Program-made: the position numbers and the translations under genes
Notes under the pieces: generated by a model
The model's input: the letters and a program-made list of their open reading frames with translations, nothing else
The model's database searches: none
What the model was told of the DNA's origin: nothing
In this document: piece after piece, positions 41,010 to 53,256 of the stretch
How the letters are laid out: each line of letters starts with the position of its first letter
Position numbering within the stretch: position 1 is the first letter of the stretch
Source of the DNA: Artemia franciscana
Lineage: Eukaryota; Arthropoda; Branchiopoda; Anostraca; Artemiidae
Direction of reading: 5' to 3'
DNA length: 64,000 nucleotides
Assembly (NCBI RefSeq): GCF_032884065.1
Contig: NC_088873.1
Span: 9,311,702-9,375,701, forward strand

Positions 41010-41700
41010 ACAAAACGACCGAATATTGAAAACAATTCTAGAGAGAGACTGGTTGGTCTCCAATTACTTTTGACTTGAAAAAAGGACTAGAACCTTAAAT
41101 TTCCAATTGAATGAGCCCTCTCCAAAGATTATAGGACCATCCCTTCCATAAAAAACCTTATATATTAACATTAGGCAACTCGCATAAATTACAACCCTTG
41201 CCCCAGGAGCTGGAGGTGTGTCAACCACGGAGGCATATCAATCTTTGAAGTATTTTGAACAAAATGGTTATCAAAATTTTAATCATATCTATTTGAGGAA
41301 AAAACAGCATGGAAGGCTGGTTGTCCTCTGATTACTCTTGACTCTCAAAAAGGGTACCAGAACTTTCTATTTCCAATCAAACGAGCCACCTCTAAAGTTA
41401 ATACGATCAGTCCTTCCGTAAAATCCTTGTATGTCGGCAACAAGCAACTTGTATAACCTAGAGCCCTGGGGGCTGGAGGGCTATCAACTCCGGAGGCATA
41501 GTTACTTGACCTTTGGATTATTTGGGACAAAATGACAAGTTCAAAATTTTAATCGGATACATTGGGGGAAAAGGGACGTTGGGGAGTTGGTTGCCCTCTG
41601 ATTATTTATGACTTTTCAAATGGCACTAAAACTTCAACTTCCAATTGAATGAGCCCCCTCTGAAGTTAATACGACCACCTCTTCATTATTAAGTGCAATT
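41010..41700 (+). repeat. Three tandem ~270-bp units related to the right half of family A
   Basis: CAATTGAATGAGCCC-like, CTGGAGG, AACTCCGGAGGCATAG and CAAAATTTTAATCGGATAC-like phrases recur three times (units near 41035, 41285 and 41560). The same order of phrases (CAAAATTTTGATCCG, GTTGCCCTC, ACTAGAACTTTTAATTTCC, GAATGAGCCCTCT, GGTCGATACGATCACC) occurs once in each family A copy, so the two share an ancestor module. Confidence 0.6.
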
Positions 41701-41703
41701 CGT

Positions 41704-41910
41704 TAACCTGTTGTAGCACAGTGGATTGATGTTCTTCCTTGGGGATATGGGGCCCAGGGTTCGATCCTCGCCGCAGCAAGGTTGGGCGACAAGCTTGCTA
41801 CTTGTCCCTGTAAAAAATACCCAGCAACTGAAACGTCGATTTGACGCCCTATGCGCCAGCAATGGCTCTGGAGGATCTTTATCCTTATCCTTTTTATGGC
41901 CCTTTACCAG
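41704..41910 (+). mobile_element. tRNA-derived SINE
   Basis: TAGCACAGTGGATTGATG (A box) and GGGTTCGATCC (B box, about 41758) lie at tRNA-like spacing. A tRNA-unrelated body containing GTCGATTTGACGCCCTATGC and a pyrimidine-rich end (CTTTATCCTTATCC) follow. It directly abuts the left end of family A copy A3. No clear target duplication was found, perhaps because A3 inserted into the tail. Confidence 0.65.
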
Positions 41911-42480
41911 ATTAAATAAAAAAAAAGTTTTTTTTAAACTGCAAGTAAGGAGCGTCATTAAAACTTAAAATGAACAGAAAAAACGAACAGAAAACAGAAA
42001 AAGTTTTTATTGTTTCAAAAAGTAGAGTTGTGAGAAAGAGTCAAACTTTTTCGTAAAGAGTGGGGCGTTGAGGAAGGGACAACCCCTTTCATATACGGAA
42101 TAGTTTCTTTCCTTTTTAAGTTTTAATGTCGCTCCTTACTTGCAGCTAAAAAACATGTTTTTTATTTAATTTCTGAATGTTTTTGTATTAATGCAGGTTT
42201 CAATTTTTTCACCAGACATGAAGAATTAAAGCGGAATTTGCATATTAATTTTACTCTTTCTTAGCTATTAATATCCTTATAATAACCTAAGTTTGATTTT
42301 TGTTCCAGTTATTTAAGAATAACTCCTGGATCACAAAGTCTGTTTAATTCGAATCATAACCTCTTTTAAAAGTAAAAAAAAACTTTACCATAAGAGCGAG
42401 CTTTTGAGGAAAAGCAACCTCCCTTAAAACGTAACATTTTCTGTTCGTATTAAGTATTATCAATGTTGCTCCTTACTTTA
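41911..42480 (+). mobile_element. Family A element, copy A3, left part (split by RTE copy 2)
   Basis: It starts with ATTAAATAAAAAAAAAG and a shortened fold-back (the left arm is mostly lost; right arm GGGGCGTTGAGGAAGGGACA), continues through the middle domain and stops in GCTCCTTACTTTA, where the RTE (TAG)n tail begins. The right part resumes at 44840. Confidence 0.75.
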
Positions 42481-44839
42481 CTACTACTACTACTACTAAT
42501 AACTCACTGCAGCACCAAGCCGCCTGAGGCCAACACATCTACGCACACTCCTCCTCCAACCTAATCTATTTAAAGCCTCCCTCTTTAAACCCTCCCAGGA
42601 AGTTCCCATTTCCTTTAAATCTTTAATTATGACATCCTCCCAACCAAGACAAGGACGACCTGCTTTCCGTGTAGCCCCAGACGGTTGGCCAAAAAGGACA
42701 ATCTTCAGTAATCTGTCATCCTTCATCCGTAGAACGTGGCCTAGCCATCTCAACCTTTCTTTCATTATAGCCCCAGAAAGCGGGATTGAACCACACTTTT
42801 CGTACAACCTACTGTTTGACATACAGTCAGTCAGCCGGGTACCCAGAACAATCCGTAAGCAATTTCTCTGGAAAACATCTAGTAAATTTTCATCTGCCTT
42901 TCGGAGTACCCATGCTTCAGAGCCATATTTGACCACGGTCATCATTGTAGCTTCCAATATTCTAATCTTGGTTTGTAGACTTATCTTTCTATTCTTCCAA
43001 ACTTTATTTAACTGTGAAAAAAACACCCTGAGCTTTAGCTATTCTACTTTTAACATCTTCACTGCTCCCACCATCTTTACTAATAATACTACCAAGCTAA
43101 CTGAAGCTCCCAACCTGATCAATCTTTTCGTTACCTAATGTCACCTGTTCATCTTCACTTATTCCTAGCCTTAGTGACTTAGTCTTCTTAACATTAATTT
43201 TCAAGCCTATTTTAGCACCCTGAACTCGTAAAACCTCTAAAAATTCATTCATTTTGCTCACACTTTCATCTAATATGCTTAAATCATCAGCATAATCTAA
43301 GTCCAGGAGCGTTCTTCCTCCCCATTTGATTCCATGGTCTTCAATCGCCTTTCCTGTGCTTCTTAAGACGAAGTCCATCAAAATGATCCATATAAAGGGG
43401 GATAGAACACAGCCCTGCTTAACTCCTGATTTAATACAAAACCAGTTGCTAACCTCATTTCCTACCTTAACCGCAGCAGTATTATTCTCGTACATAGCGC
43501 AAATCACTTTAATGTATTTTTCTGGTATACCATATAACGATAAGACCTTTGTTAACGCTGTTCTATCAACAGAATCGAAAGCTTGCTCATAATCGATAAA
43601 ACTAAGGACCAAAGGTGTTTGACAACGAAGAGACTTCTCAATTATTAACCTTAGAGTGAAAACATGGTCGACACATCCTCTACCTTTTCTAAAACCGCAT
43701 TGTTCTTCCCTTAAAACTTTGTCTACAGCATGTCTCAGTCTAAAAAGTATCATATTACTCAGTAATTTGCTACCTACAGAGACCAGACTAATGCCTCGAT
43801 AATTACGACACTCACTCTTGTCACCTTTCTTATACAGTGGTTTAATTAAAGTTTTCCTAAAATCATTGGGTACTTCCCCTTTTTCAAAAATCATGTTCAT
43901 AATCTTCAGTAGCTTATTCCTAACCTCAGAGCCACCATATTTAAGAAACTCATTAAGCATGCTATCAGCACTTGGGGCCTTATTATTTTTTAATCCTTTA
44001 AGTACTGTCGCTAATTCTTCCTCACTAAACAAATCTTCCTTCACATCCAAGGTATCACAAACTTTTTCATTTTCATCTATATCTTTTCCTGCAACTGTAT
44101 CTTGGTTTAGTACATTCTCAAAATTTTCCACCCATCTTTCTTTAACTTTTTCCTTATCACTAATTGTGGCCCCATTTCTATCTTTAACTAGGACTAGTCC
44201 AGATTGGCTACTCCCTTTCAATTTATTAACATGCCAGTATAATATTTTACTATTATGCCGTCTAGCCGCATCTTCCAGATCCTCAGCAATTTTATCCATC
44301 ACCTCCACTTCACATCTCCTTAGTTCATATTTTAATGCTTTCTCCACTTTCTTTACATTCCTTTTGTTTTCATACGACCTATCACTCAGATAATTCTTAT
44401 ACAAACCCCTTCTACTCTCTATTAAACCTAAAGCTTTTTCACTAATATTCCTAGTTGCAGTCTTAGCACTCTTCCCTAGGACACCATCAGCATCTTCACA
44501 AATTGTTTTTCTGAAATTATTCCATCTATCTTCCACATTGTCAAATTTTAAACCCTCAAGTTTAGTACTCAACTGTTTCTGGAATTTTTTTCTCAAATTT
44601 TCATCCTGAAGTCTACCAACATCATAACTTTCCGGGAGGGAGTTACCCTTCCGAAATTTCAGCTTTAAATTAACCTTAGACACTACTAGATGGTGATCTT
44701 TACTTTTAACATCAATAACGGCACTCCTATACACCCTAGTATCTTGTATTGATCCTGCTAGTCTTCTGTTTACAATAACATAATCAATAAGGTTTGCTGT
44801 CTTACCATCACGTGAATACCCTGTCAACTTATGGGCCAT
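42481..44839 (-). pseudogene. RTE-like LINE, copy 2: endonuclease C terminus plus reverse transcriptase, two lesions
   Basis: Minus-strand element with its (TAG)n tail at 42481-42499 and 5' truncation near 44839. The protein begins in the AP endonuclease (LIDYVIVNRRLAGS, then SKDHHLVV, the usual final SDHHLV motif). A ~130-residue linker follows, then the same reverse transcriptase as copy 1, with FIDYEQAFD, GVKQGCVLSP and YADD intact. Two defects are seen by comparison with copy 1: a TAG stop at about 43094-43096 where copy 1 has TAC (Tyr of SYLGS), and one extra A in the run at about 43019-43025 that shifts the frame. The rest (42496-43026) matches the copy 1 C terminus closely, so this is a young insertion. 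Confidence 0.9.
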
Positions 44840-45394
44840 TATGCTGAACAAAATGGCTATCTCAAAATTTTGATTCGGTGACTTTGGGAAAAATGAGCGT
44901 GGAAGGGGGCATAGGTGCCTTCCAATTTTTTGGTCACTTACGAAGTGCGCTAGAACTTTTAATTTCTATTAGAATGAGTCATCTTGCGGCATTCTTGGAC
45001 CACTGGGTCAATGCGATCACCCCTGGAAAAAACAACAACAAATAAACAAATAAGACGCATCCGTGATCTGTCTTCTGGCAAAAAATACAAAATTCCCCAC
45101 TTTTATAGATAGAAGCTTGAAACTTCTACAGTAGGGTTCTCGGATATGCTGAATCTGATGATGTGATTTTTGTTTAGATTCTATGACTTTTACGGGGTGT
45201 TTCCTCCTATTTTCTAAAATAAGACAATTTTCTACGACTCGTAACTTTTGATGGGTAAGACTAAACTCGATGAAACTTAGATATTTAAAATCAGCATGAG
45301 AATACGATTCTTTTGATGTAACTATTGGTATCAAAATTTGGAGTTGTTTTTTAGAGTTTTGGTTAGTATTGAGTCGGGTCGCTCCTTACTGTTC
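44840..45394 (+). mobile_element. Family A element, copy A3, right part (tail continues at 47112-47130)
   Basis: It resumes with ATGCTGAACAAAATGGCTAT and runs to GTCGCTCCTTACTGTTC, where copy A4 begins. The missing end of A3 (TTACCACGAACTGTTTGA) is found directly after A4. About 310 bp normally lying between the middle TCCTTACTTTC module and GAACAAAATGGC are absent at the RTE insertion. Confidence 0.75.
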
Positions 45395-47111
45395 AAATAA
45401 AAAAAAAAACAAGTTTTTTTAAATGAAAGTAAGGAGCGACATTAAAACTTAAAACGAACAGAAATTACTCCGTATATGAAAGGGGCTTTTCCTCCTCGAC
45501 ACCCCGCTCCTTACGCTAAAGTTTTTTACTGTTTTAAAAAGTAGAGTTGCGAGAAAGAATCAAACTTTAGCGCAAGGAGCGGGGTGTCGAGGAGGAAAAG
45601 CCCCTTTCATATACGGAGTAATTTCTGTTCGTTTTAAGTTTTAATGTCGCTCCTTACTTTCATTTAAAAAAACTTGTTTTTTTATTTAATTTCTGAAAAT
45701 TTTTGAATTAATGCATGTCTGATTTTGGCTCTCCGTACATAAATTATTAAAATGAAATTTGCATATTAATTCTTTTTTTGGCTAAATGGCTTTCTCTTAG
45801 TTTTGATCAGACGATTTTGAGAAATAAGGGGTGGGGAAGGAGGCCTAGTTGCCCTCCAAATTTTCGGTTACTTAAAAAGGCAACTAGATCTTTTAATTTT
45901 TAACGAACGTTTTTATTAGTAAAAAGAATACGTAACTTAAGAATTAACTTATGTAACAAACTTTTATATTCTTATATTTTTGATTATATATATGAGGGGG
46001 TTGGTCCCCTCGTTAATACCTCGCTCTTCACACTAAATCTTGTTTTATCCCAATTCTTTAAGAATGACCCCTGAATCAGAAAGGCCGTAGAATAAATAGT
46101 TGAAATTACTTAAAAAAATTTTAGCATAAAGAGCGAAGTATTTATCTTCTCCTAAATACCTCGATCTTTATGCTAAAGTATTTTTAGAACCCCTCATAGC
46201 GTAATAATCTCTGTTCGTTTGAGTTTTAATGCTTCTCCTTACTTTCAATTGAAAAAACTTTTTCATGTTTATATTTTCATTGTTTTTTTATAGTAATGCT
46301 AGAAAGTCCTGCGCCCTTTTCATTGAACTTCTCTTCCCCCATGAAATATTCCTCCAAGGAAAGATCTTCCCATATAGCCCCCTCCCCTGAACCCCACACC
46401 CAAACCAAAAAAATCCCCCTGATAACGTCGGCACACTTCCCAGTAACCATTACTGTATGTAAACATTGGTCAAAGTTTGTAAATTGCAGCCCCTCCCCCA
46501 GGGACTGTGGGGGGTAAATCATCCCTAAAGACATAGTTATTATGGTTTTCGACTATGCGGAACAAAATGGCTATCTCAAAATTTTGATCCGTTGACTTTG
46601 GGAAAAAATGAGCGTGGGAGGGGGCCTAGGTGCCCTCTAATTTTTTGGTCACTTAAAAAGGCACTAGAACTTTTTATTTCCGTCAGAATGAGCCCTCTTG
46701 CAACACTCTAGGACCACTTGGTCGATACGATGACCCCTGGGAAAAAAAAAACAAATAAACACGCACCCGTGATTTGTCTTCTGGCAAAAAATACGAAATT
46801 CCACATTTTTGTAGATTGTACCTTGAAATTTTTTCTATTGGGTTCTCTGATACACTGAATGCGATGGTGTGATTTTCGTTAAGGTCCTATGACTTTTAGG
46901 AGGTGTTACCCCCTATTTTCAAAAATAAGGCAATTTTTCTCAGTCTCGTTTTTAGTCAGGCGACTAAATTTGATGAAACGTATATATTTACAATCAGCAT
47001 AAAAATCCGATTGTTTGATATATCTTTTAGCATCGAAATTCTGTTTTTAGACTTTCGTTTACTATTGAGCCGGGTCGCTCCTTACTACAGTTCATTACCA
47101 CGAACTGTTTG
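45395..47111 (+). mobile_element. Family A element, copy A4 (complete, ~1.72 kb)
   Basis: This is the reference copy. Left end AAATAAAAAAAAAAACAAG; fold-back with ~104-nt arms (about 45424-45530 and 45560-45665); middle domain with GGCTAAATGGCTTTCTC; hairpin pair around 46125-46185 (CCTCG[A/C]TCTTTATGCTAAAG); TCTCCTTACTTTCAATTG module at about 46233; right half with AGCGTGGGAGGGGGCCTAGG; terminal hairpin CAGTTCATTACCACGAACTG and TTTGA. AACTG/TGAAAGTAAGGAGCGAC at the left and GTCGCTCCTTACTACAGTT at the right are inverted. No protein is encoded. It sits inside the terminal hairpin of A3. Confidence 0.85.
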
Positions 47112-47130
47112 ATTACCACGAACTGTTTGA

Positions 47131-49486
47131 AACAATGCTTGAGTGTTGCCTACTAAACTGGTTTTTTCGTTTCCATTTTTGCTACGAAGATGTGATAAAC
47201 TGTTCTTTTCCGTGATTTTTTTTTTCTGAAAAAGACTTGTTGGATTCCATTAAAAACTAGACATCTGGTCGTTTTGTTACACTTTAGGACATCCGATCGA
47301 TATTTCAATGTGCCCATTTTGTACTTTCTCTATCGGTGCGCAATTTTGCTTTTCGGGGGATTTTTAATGGGGGGGGGGGTAATTTTCTACGGTTTTTTTT
47401 TCAGGGGAAAACGGTTAGCACCTCCAAAAACAGCAGGTTGTACTTACCGACATATAATCATTACATCTATTAGTGACAAATATAATCGTTGGCAAATGTG
47501 TTTGAGATTCATAGCATCTCTGAGGTATATTTAAAATTTGAGTATATCTCGCTTATTAAAACTTAGTAGGCTATTGCAAAACAAGCAATAATCTTTTTCA
47601 TTGCTTATTACAGGATCCAAAACCTCAAAAATGATTCTTCTAGCTGTTCTAATCTACCTGTATTCTAAGCCATCGGCAAGGTACTGCACTCTGAGGATGA
47701 AGAGAATGGACAATGCACAATGGAGTACGGTCGGATCTTGAAATAAAGAAGAGCCGCAAGGATATGCGCAAACAAACATACTTTTCCCTTAACTTAAATA
47801 ATAAACAACACAGAAGATATAAAACTTAAATAAAACTTAAAGATATAAATTAGAAATAAAACTTTAAAGTGCTGTAAGAAACTCTTTGCTATTATATTAA
47901 CATGAAAACGGCCGTTCAAAGTCACTTTTACTTTGGGAGCATAGCCTATATAGTTGGGAGCCATAATTCGAGGTAATCAAAAACAGTCTTGGTTTTGGAA
48001 AGCTTAGGCTTTCCCAGAGAAAGAAAGAGATCTGCGCTTGGCATACCGACTATTGTAAAGATCTTCAGTGTCCTTTCTCGTTGCAAGTATGTGGGTTTTA
48101 GTTCTTATAAAAACTGTAGGAAACAGTGTCATCATTTAATTTTGGATGTGTATGGTTCATTTGGCTAATCTAATGCCTCCAAAGGGAATCAGTTTATTAG
48201 GCAAGTATTGTTATTCGTTAAATGAAGGGCTCAGTGTTAAAGGGAAACCACAACAATGCAGACAAATAAAAGACAAAAATCCTACAGCAATCACATGCTC
48301 ACGGATTATTCCAAAAAAAGGGGCAAATTCCTATAAAACAAAATCCACTACAATAAGTGAATACTTTGTGAAGTCTGACCCCCCCCCCCTAATAGAATCA
48401 TACTCTATAGAATATGACTATAAGTTCGTTTTGTATATTCAAGATTCAGAAAGCTTTGTTCACTTCAGCTCTGGATTTCCATGTAATTAGATAATTGTTT
48501 TGTTTTTTACTTGTTTCGTCAATACATTTCTTACCGTACCTAGCCCTGAAACGAACACTAATACTAAAAAGGGGGTACCTGATTTATTTATATGATATGG
48601 TAAATGACACGTCCGGGTAGAGGTTAGGAATCTGAGATACCTTTACAGTTTTCTGTCTGGTTTGGTCCGCTTAAATTCAAAGTTGGTTTTACGCTATGTG
48701 ATTTCATTTAAACTGCTCTTTGGAATATGACAACAGGCTTCTTTACGGATGAGTGATTTATATTGGTGAGTGGTTTATATCTACTTTAACGCGTAAAAGT
48801 TTTCAAATTGTGTTTGCATAGGTTTGTTTGCTCAGCCGACGCACGGAATGACAAAATACCATCCCTTGCTTTTGATTCTCGCAATATAAGGTAGGCTAAA
48901 TCAGTCTTAAATTTGAAGCACCAATCTAGGGTAAGAGTATAGCATAGGACAAAAATCAGACGAAAAATGAAAATTAGGCAAATGTGGGCCTACATTAGAT
49001 ATCCCATTAAGTACTCTTTCTAAAAAGCGAAAACTTTCAGATGGCTTTCCTTCTACAAAAATGAGGGGAAATTAATTTAATATTGAAAAAATCATAGAAG
49101 TGATAAATAGATTAATAACTTAGCAGAAAAAGGAAACGTTTCGTTTCCGATTGGGTTGTTGTTGTTGTTTGGGGTTTGACGCGTTCGACCAATAGGTCAT
49201 ATGCGTTCGTATCACTCAGTTGTTCTGTGCCTTCTATGATCACTAGCTTGCTTGGGTGTCACTTAGTCATTATTCACTGAGCCAGAACAGTATCGCTTGA
49301 CTTGCTAATGGAGGGGGGTTATTTGCCTGCAGCAACTGCCTGCGTTGAAAAACGGGAATCAAAATACTGCAACTATACATTGTCAAACATCAATTAAAAT
49401 ACATGTACAACACAATAATAAAAAGTAATACAAATTTTACACATTATAACCAATAACAATACAACCAAATGTCGATAAAAATATAT
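47131..49486. other. Intergenic DNA, no gene recognised; A-rich 3' UTR of the LINE below near 49350-49486
   Basis: Nothing recognisable from 47131 to about 49330 apart from a short poly-G run (47372-47380) and poly-C run (48380). From about 49350 the minus strand reads as a T/A-rich 3' UTR following the LINE fragment at 49487. Confidence 0.4.
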
Positions 49487-50150
49487 CTAAAATGATAAAT
49501 GGGGCAATTCTAAAAATCGTATTGAACAGGTAATAATAATTAAAAAAAAAAAAAAATATAGGGAATGAACCAAACCAGTAGTCATAACAAATCTACCTAA
49601 TAGGTTTGTGCTTAGTTTTTTAGCCCAAGGAGGAGAAGTGTGATGTCCCAGAACAGAACGCATTGTGAATGCACTAAATGCCTTCTCACAGCAATTTCTT
49701 AGTACTTCTCTCTCTTTTTCGTATTTTCTACAGTTAAGGATGATGTGGCGTATATCTTCATACACTCCACAAGTGTCACAATTGGGGGATGGAGTCATTT
49801 TCCACTGGAATAGTGTTGATTTTGTCTTTGCATGGCCACATCTAAGACGAAATAGGCAGGTAGAAAGGATGCGAGAAGTGAGGTACATTTCTTTTGAAGG
49901 CTGCTTATAATCATAAAGATCGAGGAGCTGAGTATGAGAAGAATGGAGCCAGGCCTCTTCTTCTTCAAAAATTTTTGAGCTAATTGAAGAAAGAAGTTTA
50001 GGACCAGTGATAGGGGTTTGGGCGATCAGGCCTAGTTGGGAGGCTTGTTTTGCAGCCTGATCTGCTAGTTCGTTTCCTGTTATACCACAGTGTGCTGGAA
50101 CCCATATGAATAGAACAGATATACCCTTTTTTGCTAGTTGGGTTTGGGTC
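49487..50150 (-). pseudogene. LINE ORF2 end: RNase H and CCHC knuckle (Jockey/R1/I-like)
   Basis: The minus-strand frame is open from about 50150 to the stop at 49487. It starts inside an RNase H domain (LFIWVPAHCGITGNELADQA), whose His and final Asp motif GNELAD are kept. A helical segment and FRLRCGHAKTKSTLF follow, then the knuckle NCDTCGVYEDIRHIILNC (C-x2-C-x7-H-x4-C) common at the end of Jockey, R1 and I-clade proteins. The upstream sequence carries a stop at once, so the copy is 5' truncated and has no reverse transcriptase here. It belongs to a different clade from the RTE copies, which lack RNase H. Confidence 0.8.
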
Positions 50151-50448
50151 CGATTGGTTTTGGTATGTTTTTATTTATTCTTCTTCTTCACATACAAGCC
50201 CAAAAAACACATCTTTTACAAAATGCTGCCGCACTAAGAAAAACTTGTTAAAAACTTTGTCAAAAACTTTCAATGTTGTTATTTGTATTTATTTGTTATT
50301 ACTACGTTGCCTTTAACATCTGTTCCATAAAAGGCTTTGGATACTTTACTAGAGAAAAAAAAATGGATACATTATTGTCTACTTAGGCAGCTGCTAATTA
50401 CCAAATTCAAAATTGATAACTGTCCAGCCTAGCAGCATGTCACTGAGA

Positions 50449-52106
50449 TTAAATAAAAAAGAACCAAGTTTTTTTTTTACTTTGCTCCTTACTTTGCAAG
50501 TAAGGAGCGACATCAAAACTTAAAACAAGCAGAAATTATTCTGTATATTTCGTTGTTTATAAAAGAAGAGTTGTGACAGAGAGTCAACTTTAGCGTAAAA
50601 AGTGGGGCGTTGAGGAGGGACCAACCCCTTTCATATACGGAATAATTTCTGTTCGTTTTAAGTTTTAGTGTTGCTCCTTACTTGCAGTTAACAAAACTTG
50701 TTTTTCTTATTTGATTTCTGAACGTTTTTGAATTAATGCATGTTTTGATTTTGGCTCACCGCACATGAATAATTAAAACGAAATTTGCGTTTTTTTTGCT
50801 AAATGGCCTTCTTGTAGTTTTGATAGGACGATTTTAATAAAAAGGGATGGAGGAGGTGGCCTAGTTGCCTTCCAATTTTTGGTTACTTAAAAATGCAACT
50901 AGATTTTTTATTTTTTTACGAACGTTTTTGTTAGTAATAAACATACGTACCTTACGAATTAACTTACATAACAAACTTCTACATTTGTAAATTTTTATAA
51001 CGTATATGAGGGGGTTTGCCCCCTCTTCAATACCATGCTCTTTACACCAAAGCTTGAATTTTGCCCCAATCTTTATGAATGAACCCTGGATCACAAAGAC
51101 TGTAGAATAAATATTTGAAATTACTTAAAATACTTTTGCCTAAAGAGCAAGGTATTGTGGAGGAGACGAACCCCCTTATATACGTAATATTTTATGTTCG
51201 TTTTAAGTTTTAATGCTGCTCATTACTTCCAGTTGAAAAAAGAAATTATTTTCTCATTGCTTGTTTTTAAATAATGCTAGAAAATCCTGCGCCCCCTTCA
51301 TGGAAATTCTCTTCCCTCATGATAAATTCCTCCATGGATAGGTCCTACCATGTAACCCCCTCACCCGAACCATCCTCATCCCAAAGCGAAAAAGTCCCCT
51401 TGAAAACGTCTGTACACTTCATAATAACCATTACTATATATATACAATGGTCAAAGTTTGTAACTTGCAGCCTCTCGCCCGGAGACTGTGGGGGATTGAG
51501 TCGTCCCCAAAGACATAGTTGTCAGGTTTTCGACTAAGTCGAACAGAATTGCTATCTCAAAATTTTGATCCAGTCACTTTGGGGGAAAATATGCGTTGGA
51601 GGGAGCCTAGTTGCCCTCGAATTTTTTTGTCACTTAAAAAGGAACTAAGAACTTTTGATTATCGTTAGAATGAGCCCTCTCATGACATTCTGGGACCAAT
51701 GTGTCAATATGATCACCCCTAAAAAAAAACAAAAAGAAACAAAACAAATAAACACGCATCTGTGATATGTCTTCTGGCAAAAAATACAAAATTCCACATT
51801 TCTGTGGATAGAAGCTTGAAAGTTTTACAGTAAGATTCTCTGATGCGCTGAATCTGATCGTGTGATTTTCTTTAAGATTCTATAACTTTTAGGGAAGTTT
51901 TCCCCTATTTTCCAAAATAAGGCAAATTTTCTCAGGCTCGTAACTTTTGATTAGTAAGACTAAACTTAATGAAACTTGTATGTTTAAAATCAGCATTAAA
52001 ATGCAATTCTTTTGAAACTATTGGTATAAAAATTCCATTTTTTAAGTTTCAGTTACTATTGAGCTGGGTCGCTCCTTACTAGAGTTCGTTACCACAAACT
52101 GTTTGA
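50449..52106 (+). mobile_element. Family A element, copy A5 (~1.66 kb)
   Basis: Left end TTAAATAAAAAAGAACCAAG, a shortened fold-back (most of the left arm replaced; GCTCCTTACTTTGCAAGTAA and AGGAGCGAC face each other), the middle domain, CTCATTACTTCCAGTTG near 51220, the right half and the end hairpin AGTTCGTTACCACAAACT plus GTTTGA. More diverged than A4 and A7. Confidence 0.85.
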
Positions 52107-53256
52107 TTCAGCCATCCAAAATCAACACACATTACCTGTAGACGCATTTTTGAGCTTATGTAGTTCAAAGTAATTTGTAGAGTTTCCAGTTTCCACAAGG
52201 AATTCTATCCCGGGGTTGTCCTCCGAAAATTACCGGGAATTATGAAGATTCACAAATATTGATCCTGGAAAAAAAATCAGAATTTAATATTTTTAAAATA
52301 TCGAGGTTTCTGTATATCCTTATAGTTAATATCACAATGATGATAAAAGGGAATGGAAACAATACTAGGCTACATTTAAAATATACGAAGGGAATTAGTA
52401 GCATAATCATGGGCCATTACCACTGAAAATATGGGAGGGGGAGAGAAACTGTGCAAAGATAATTTCTGAAGTTTATAAATAATAAATAAAAACTCCATTC
52501 CCCTACTTGGGAGAGGGGTAGTTTTCACTATTAAACTTTGAAACAAAGCTTATCTTGCATTTTCATAAAAAAATTGTAAAAATGATCTCTCTGGATTTTT
52601 GCAAAATTGTTTTAATGTATTTTTTGAATCCCCGCTCCCTCTACATTTTCATGACTGTGAACTGATATCACTGGTAAACCTTGAGACTTAGATAGAACTT
52701 ATAATTTGAACAATTTGAAATAGAAGATATCTTTGAAAACGGAGATTCTCCAAAAAGTATTCCTTATGTAACTTGGATTTCTTTTTAGTGACTAGTCACA
52801 AACCTGATATAGCATTCCATTTTGATCAATTTCAGAAAGAAAAATCTGTTTGATCATTTGTTAAAACAAGATGTTCATAAGTGGAAAAATTTTGCTGTTA
52901 GTGAATTTTAAAGTTTAAGTCTCCTATTGGTGAATGCTCCCTAAAAACTAGAACGTTGAAACTTCAAATTTTTCCATTTTGGGCCAAAAAAATTGCATCA
53001 AATCGGCCGGTGAGTACAACTTGAAAAGAATTGGAGCCCCCACTCCTAGTTGTGTTTAAAAATATGCTATTCTAGGTATTCTAATGCAATCAACAATGTT
53101 TGTTTTTGACATCAGTGATAATTCTGCCAAGATAAGCTTTTTATCACATTGGCAAATCGATTTATGTCTCCCAGGTTCCACGTATCAATAATTAGGTGAA
53201 TTAACACAGAGAATATATAATAAACCCGTTTTTGTTAATTTTCATTTTTAGCCTAG
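52107..53256. other. Non-coding DNA before a candidate exon
   Basis: AT-rich with no repeat family recognised. It ends in a T-rich tract and two possible acceptors (TTTTTAG at 53251 and GCCTAG at 53256). Confidence 0.4.
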
